Shown in pieces: positions 5,845 to 7,594 of a stretch of 7,594 bases of DNA. The translations under genes were made by a program, and so were the position numbers. Numbering within the stretch: the first letter of the stretch is position 1; each line of letters opens with the position of its first letter. The DNA is taken from positions 1 through 7,594 of the forward strand of contig JALHUF010000666.1 in NCBI GenBank assembly GCA_022866195.1, given 5' to 3'. The stretch comes from Terriglobia bacterium (GTDB lineage: Bacteria; Acidobacteriota; Terriglobia; UBA7540). A model generated the notes under the pieces. It was not told the DNA's origin. It saw only the letters and a list, made by a program, of their open reading frames with translations, and did not search any database.

Positions 5845-7594
5845 TCACTCCCCCGGTGTCAACAGTTTCGAAAGTTCCATCGGCGCCTCGGTCAATACGG
5901 GCGTTTTCCGGCCCCCGGGGTAAAGCCACCAATGTCGGCCGGATTCGACCAGTATCACTACCACTAGCGCGGCGAAGACAAACGTGACCGCCGCGTCCAG
6001 CCGATCGTTGAATATCAAGCGTTGAGTCTCGACGAGCTTGTCCGGCGCCACTGTCCCAGCGGCGAGTTGCCCTGCCAGGAAGCGCGCGTGGGCCAGGAAG
6101 CCGATGCGCGGGTTGGGATGCCAGATCTTCTCAACACTCGCCGTCATGGTGACCGCCACCAGCCACCCGAGCGGAACCAGCGTGACCCAGGCGAATCGAG
6201 CTTTACCCATCTTGATGATGATGGTTGTCCCCAGGCAGAGTGCGATCGTGGCGAGCAGTTGATTGGAAATCCCAAACAGCGGCCACAGGCTGTTGATGCC
6301 GCCCAGCGGGTCCACGACACCCTGATAGAGGAAGTATCCCCACGCCCCCACGATCCCGGCGCTCGTCAAAATGACGCTCGGGTACCATCCCGTTCTGCCC
6401 AGCGGTTTCCAGAAATGGCCAAGCAAGTCTTGCAGCATGAACCGCCCCACGCGCGTGCCGGCGTCAAGCAAGGTGAGAATGAACAGGGCTTCGAACATGA
6501 TGGCGAAGTGATACCAGATGCCCAGCAACCTCGAACCTCCTAGAACGTTAGAGAAGATATAGGCCATGCCCACGGCCAGCGAGGGTGCGCCGCCGGTGCG
6601 GTTGAAGAGCGTCATCTCGCCGATCTTGGACGCGAGCTCTGCCATCTCTTGCTGCGTCACGGGGAAGCCCCAGCCCGAAATGGTCGCCACCGCTTGCGCA
6701 GGCAGCACTCCGACCACGCCCGCCGGGCTGTTCATGGCGAAATAGACGCCTGGCTGGAGTACCGAGGCGGCGATCATCGCCATGATCGCCACGAAGGATT
6801 CCATCAGCATGCCGCCGTAGCCCACCAGGCGCGCATGGCTCTCCTTGCTGAGCATCTTCGGCGTCGTGCCGGAGGCAATCAGCGAGTGGAACCCCGAGAC
6901 GGCGCCACAGGCAATCGTAATGAAGCAGAAGGGGAATATCTTGCCCGCGAAGACGGGGCCTGTGCCGTCCGCAAAGCGCGTTAGAGCCGGCAACAGCAAC
7001 GTGGGCCGGACGGCCAGGATGCCTATCGCCAATGCCAGGATGGTGCCGAGCTTCACGAAAGTGCTCAGATAATCGCGGGGCGCCAGCAGCAGCCACACAG
7101 GCAGTACGGAGGCCGCGAAGCCGTAAGCGATAATCATCCCGACCAGCGTTGGCCCGCTATAGGTGAAATAGGGCGCCAGCAGAGGCGAGGCAGCGACGTA
7201 GCGCCCGCCCACGACCGCCCCGAAGACCAACATGAAACCCAGGATAGACGCCTCCAAGACGCGGCCTGGCCTCAGGAAACGGAGGTAAACACCCATCAGC
7301 AAGGCGATGGGGATGGTCATGGCAATCGTAGAAAGACCCCACGGACTCTGCTTGAGCGCGTTCACCACCACCAGGGCCGCCGCGGCCAGCAGGATGACCA
7401 TGATGCCCAGCACGGCAAACAATGCGGTGTACCCGCCCACCGAACTGATCTCGTCCTTCGCCATTTGCCCCAGCGATTTCCCGTCGCGACGCAGCGAGCA
7501 GAACAGGGTGACGAAATCCTGCACGGCGCCGCCGAGAACGCCACCGATCACAATCCAGAGAGTGCCCGGCAGATAGCCGAATTGCGCGGCGAGG
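5845..7594 (-). CDS. cstA: CstA/BtsT-family carbon starvation transporter, N-terminus cut by window edge
   Basis: A polytopic inner-membrane protein of the CstA family. E. coli CstA and BtsT import pyruvate, and CstA was first described as a starvation-induced peptide transporter. About 582 residues are visible. The frame stays open to position 7593 through [18 protein letters not shown], so roughly the first hundred residues lie outside the window. Strong family matches are [20 protein letters not shown] near the start, [20 protein letters not shown] in the middle, and [17 protein letters not shown] in the C-terminal part. I count about 14-15 hydrophobic segments, ending with [19 protein letters not shown], then a short polar tail. 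No frameshift or internal stop is seen. The next gene on the strand is ybdD, the usual companion. An in-frame GTG at 7551 is not the true start, because conserved sequence continues upstream. Substrate (pyruvate or peptides) is inferred from the family. Confidence 0.95.
   Translation of the reverse strand, partial: LAAQFGYLPGTLWIVIGGVLGGAVQDFVTLFCSLRRDGKSLGQMAKDEISSVGGYTALFAVLGIMVILLAAAALVVVNALKQSPWGLSTIAMTIPIALLMGVYLRFLRPGRVLEASILGFMLVFGAVVGGRYVAASPLLAPYFTYSGPTLVGMIIAYGFAASVLPVWLLLAPRDYLSTFVKLGTILALAIGILAVRPTLLLPALTRFADGTGPVFAGKIFPFCFITIACGAVSGFHSLIASGTTPKMLSKESHARLVGYGGMLMESFVAIMAMIAASVLQPGVYFAMNSPAGVVGVLPAQAVATISGWGFPVTQQEMAELASKIGEMTLFNRTGGAPSLAVGMAYIFSNVLGGSRLLGIWYHFAIMFEALFILTLLDAGTRVGRFMLQDLLGHFWKPLGRTGWYPSVILTSAGIVGAWGYFLYQGVVDPLGGINSLWPLFGISNQLLATIALCLGTTIIIKMGKARFAWVTLVPLGWLVAVTMTASVEKIWHPNPRIGFLAHARFLAGQLAAGTVAPDKLVETQRLIFNDRLDAAVTFVFAALVVVILVESGRHWWLYPGGRKTPVLTEAPMELSKLLTPGE

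Noticed and set aside
5747..5932. Minus-strand frame of about 61 codons across the cstA end and the spacer
   Set aside because: Its C-terminal half (SVVSGRGRWSITDDWW) is just the translation of the repeat-like spacer, and it overlaps cstA in another frame.

Overview
This window is a compact, GC-rich stretch of bacterial chromosome. All eight genes I can support lie on the minus strand, so biological order runs from high to low coordinates. The gene content points to an Acidobacteriota-like organism: a tilS-hpt-ftsH cluster, an anti-sigma-type protein fused to a Ycf48-like domain, a secreted RraA-like protein, and a spacer filled with GTCAGT/ATCAG-type repeats. This taxonomic guess rests on style and memory, not on any search.

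Layout from right to left: (1) 7594-5845, most of a CstA/BtsT-family transporter whose N-terminus lies outside the window. (2) A 115-bp spacer with imperfect inverted repeats. (3) 5729-5547, the small YbdD/YjiX-family partner of CstA. (4) 5519-4707, an exported RraA-like (HMG/CHA aldolase fold) protein that starts 27 bp after ybdD. (5) 4593-3733, a sigma-70-family factor with unusual extensions at both ends. (6) 3639-2410, a membrane protein with an N-terminal anti-sigma zinc finger, one membrane span, a long Pro/Ala linker and C-terminal Ycf48/BNR-like repeats. (7) 2343-907, tilS, tRNA(Ile)-lysidine synthetase. (8) 910-329, an HPRT-like protein overlapping tilS by ATGA. (9) 222-1, the first 74 codons of ftsH, with a GTG start and a strong Shine-Dalgarno. 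No intergenic gap exceeds about 120 bp. I see no tRNA, rRNA, CRISPR array, transposase or convincing intrinsic terminator.

The genes form three functional blocks. The first is a pyruvate or peptide uptake block (cstA-ybdD) joined to a periplasmic aldolase-like enzyme that could plausibly release pyruvate outside the membrane. The second is a sigma/anti-sigma pair that probably senses the envelope. The third is the classic tilS-hpt-ftsH translation-fidelity, purine-salvage and membrane-protease cluster.

The two most interesting points are these. The HPRT-like protein keeps the family fold signatures but has lost several active-site residues in different motifs. The secreted RraA-like gene is closely linked to the pyruvate-type transporter genes.
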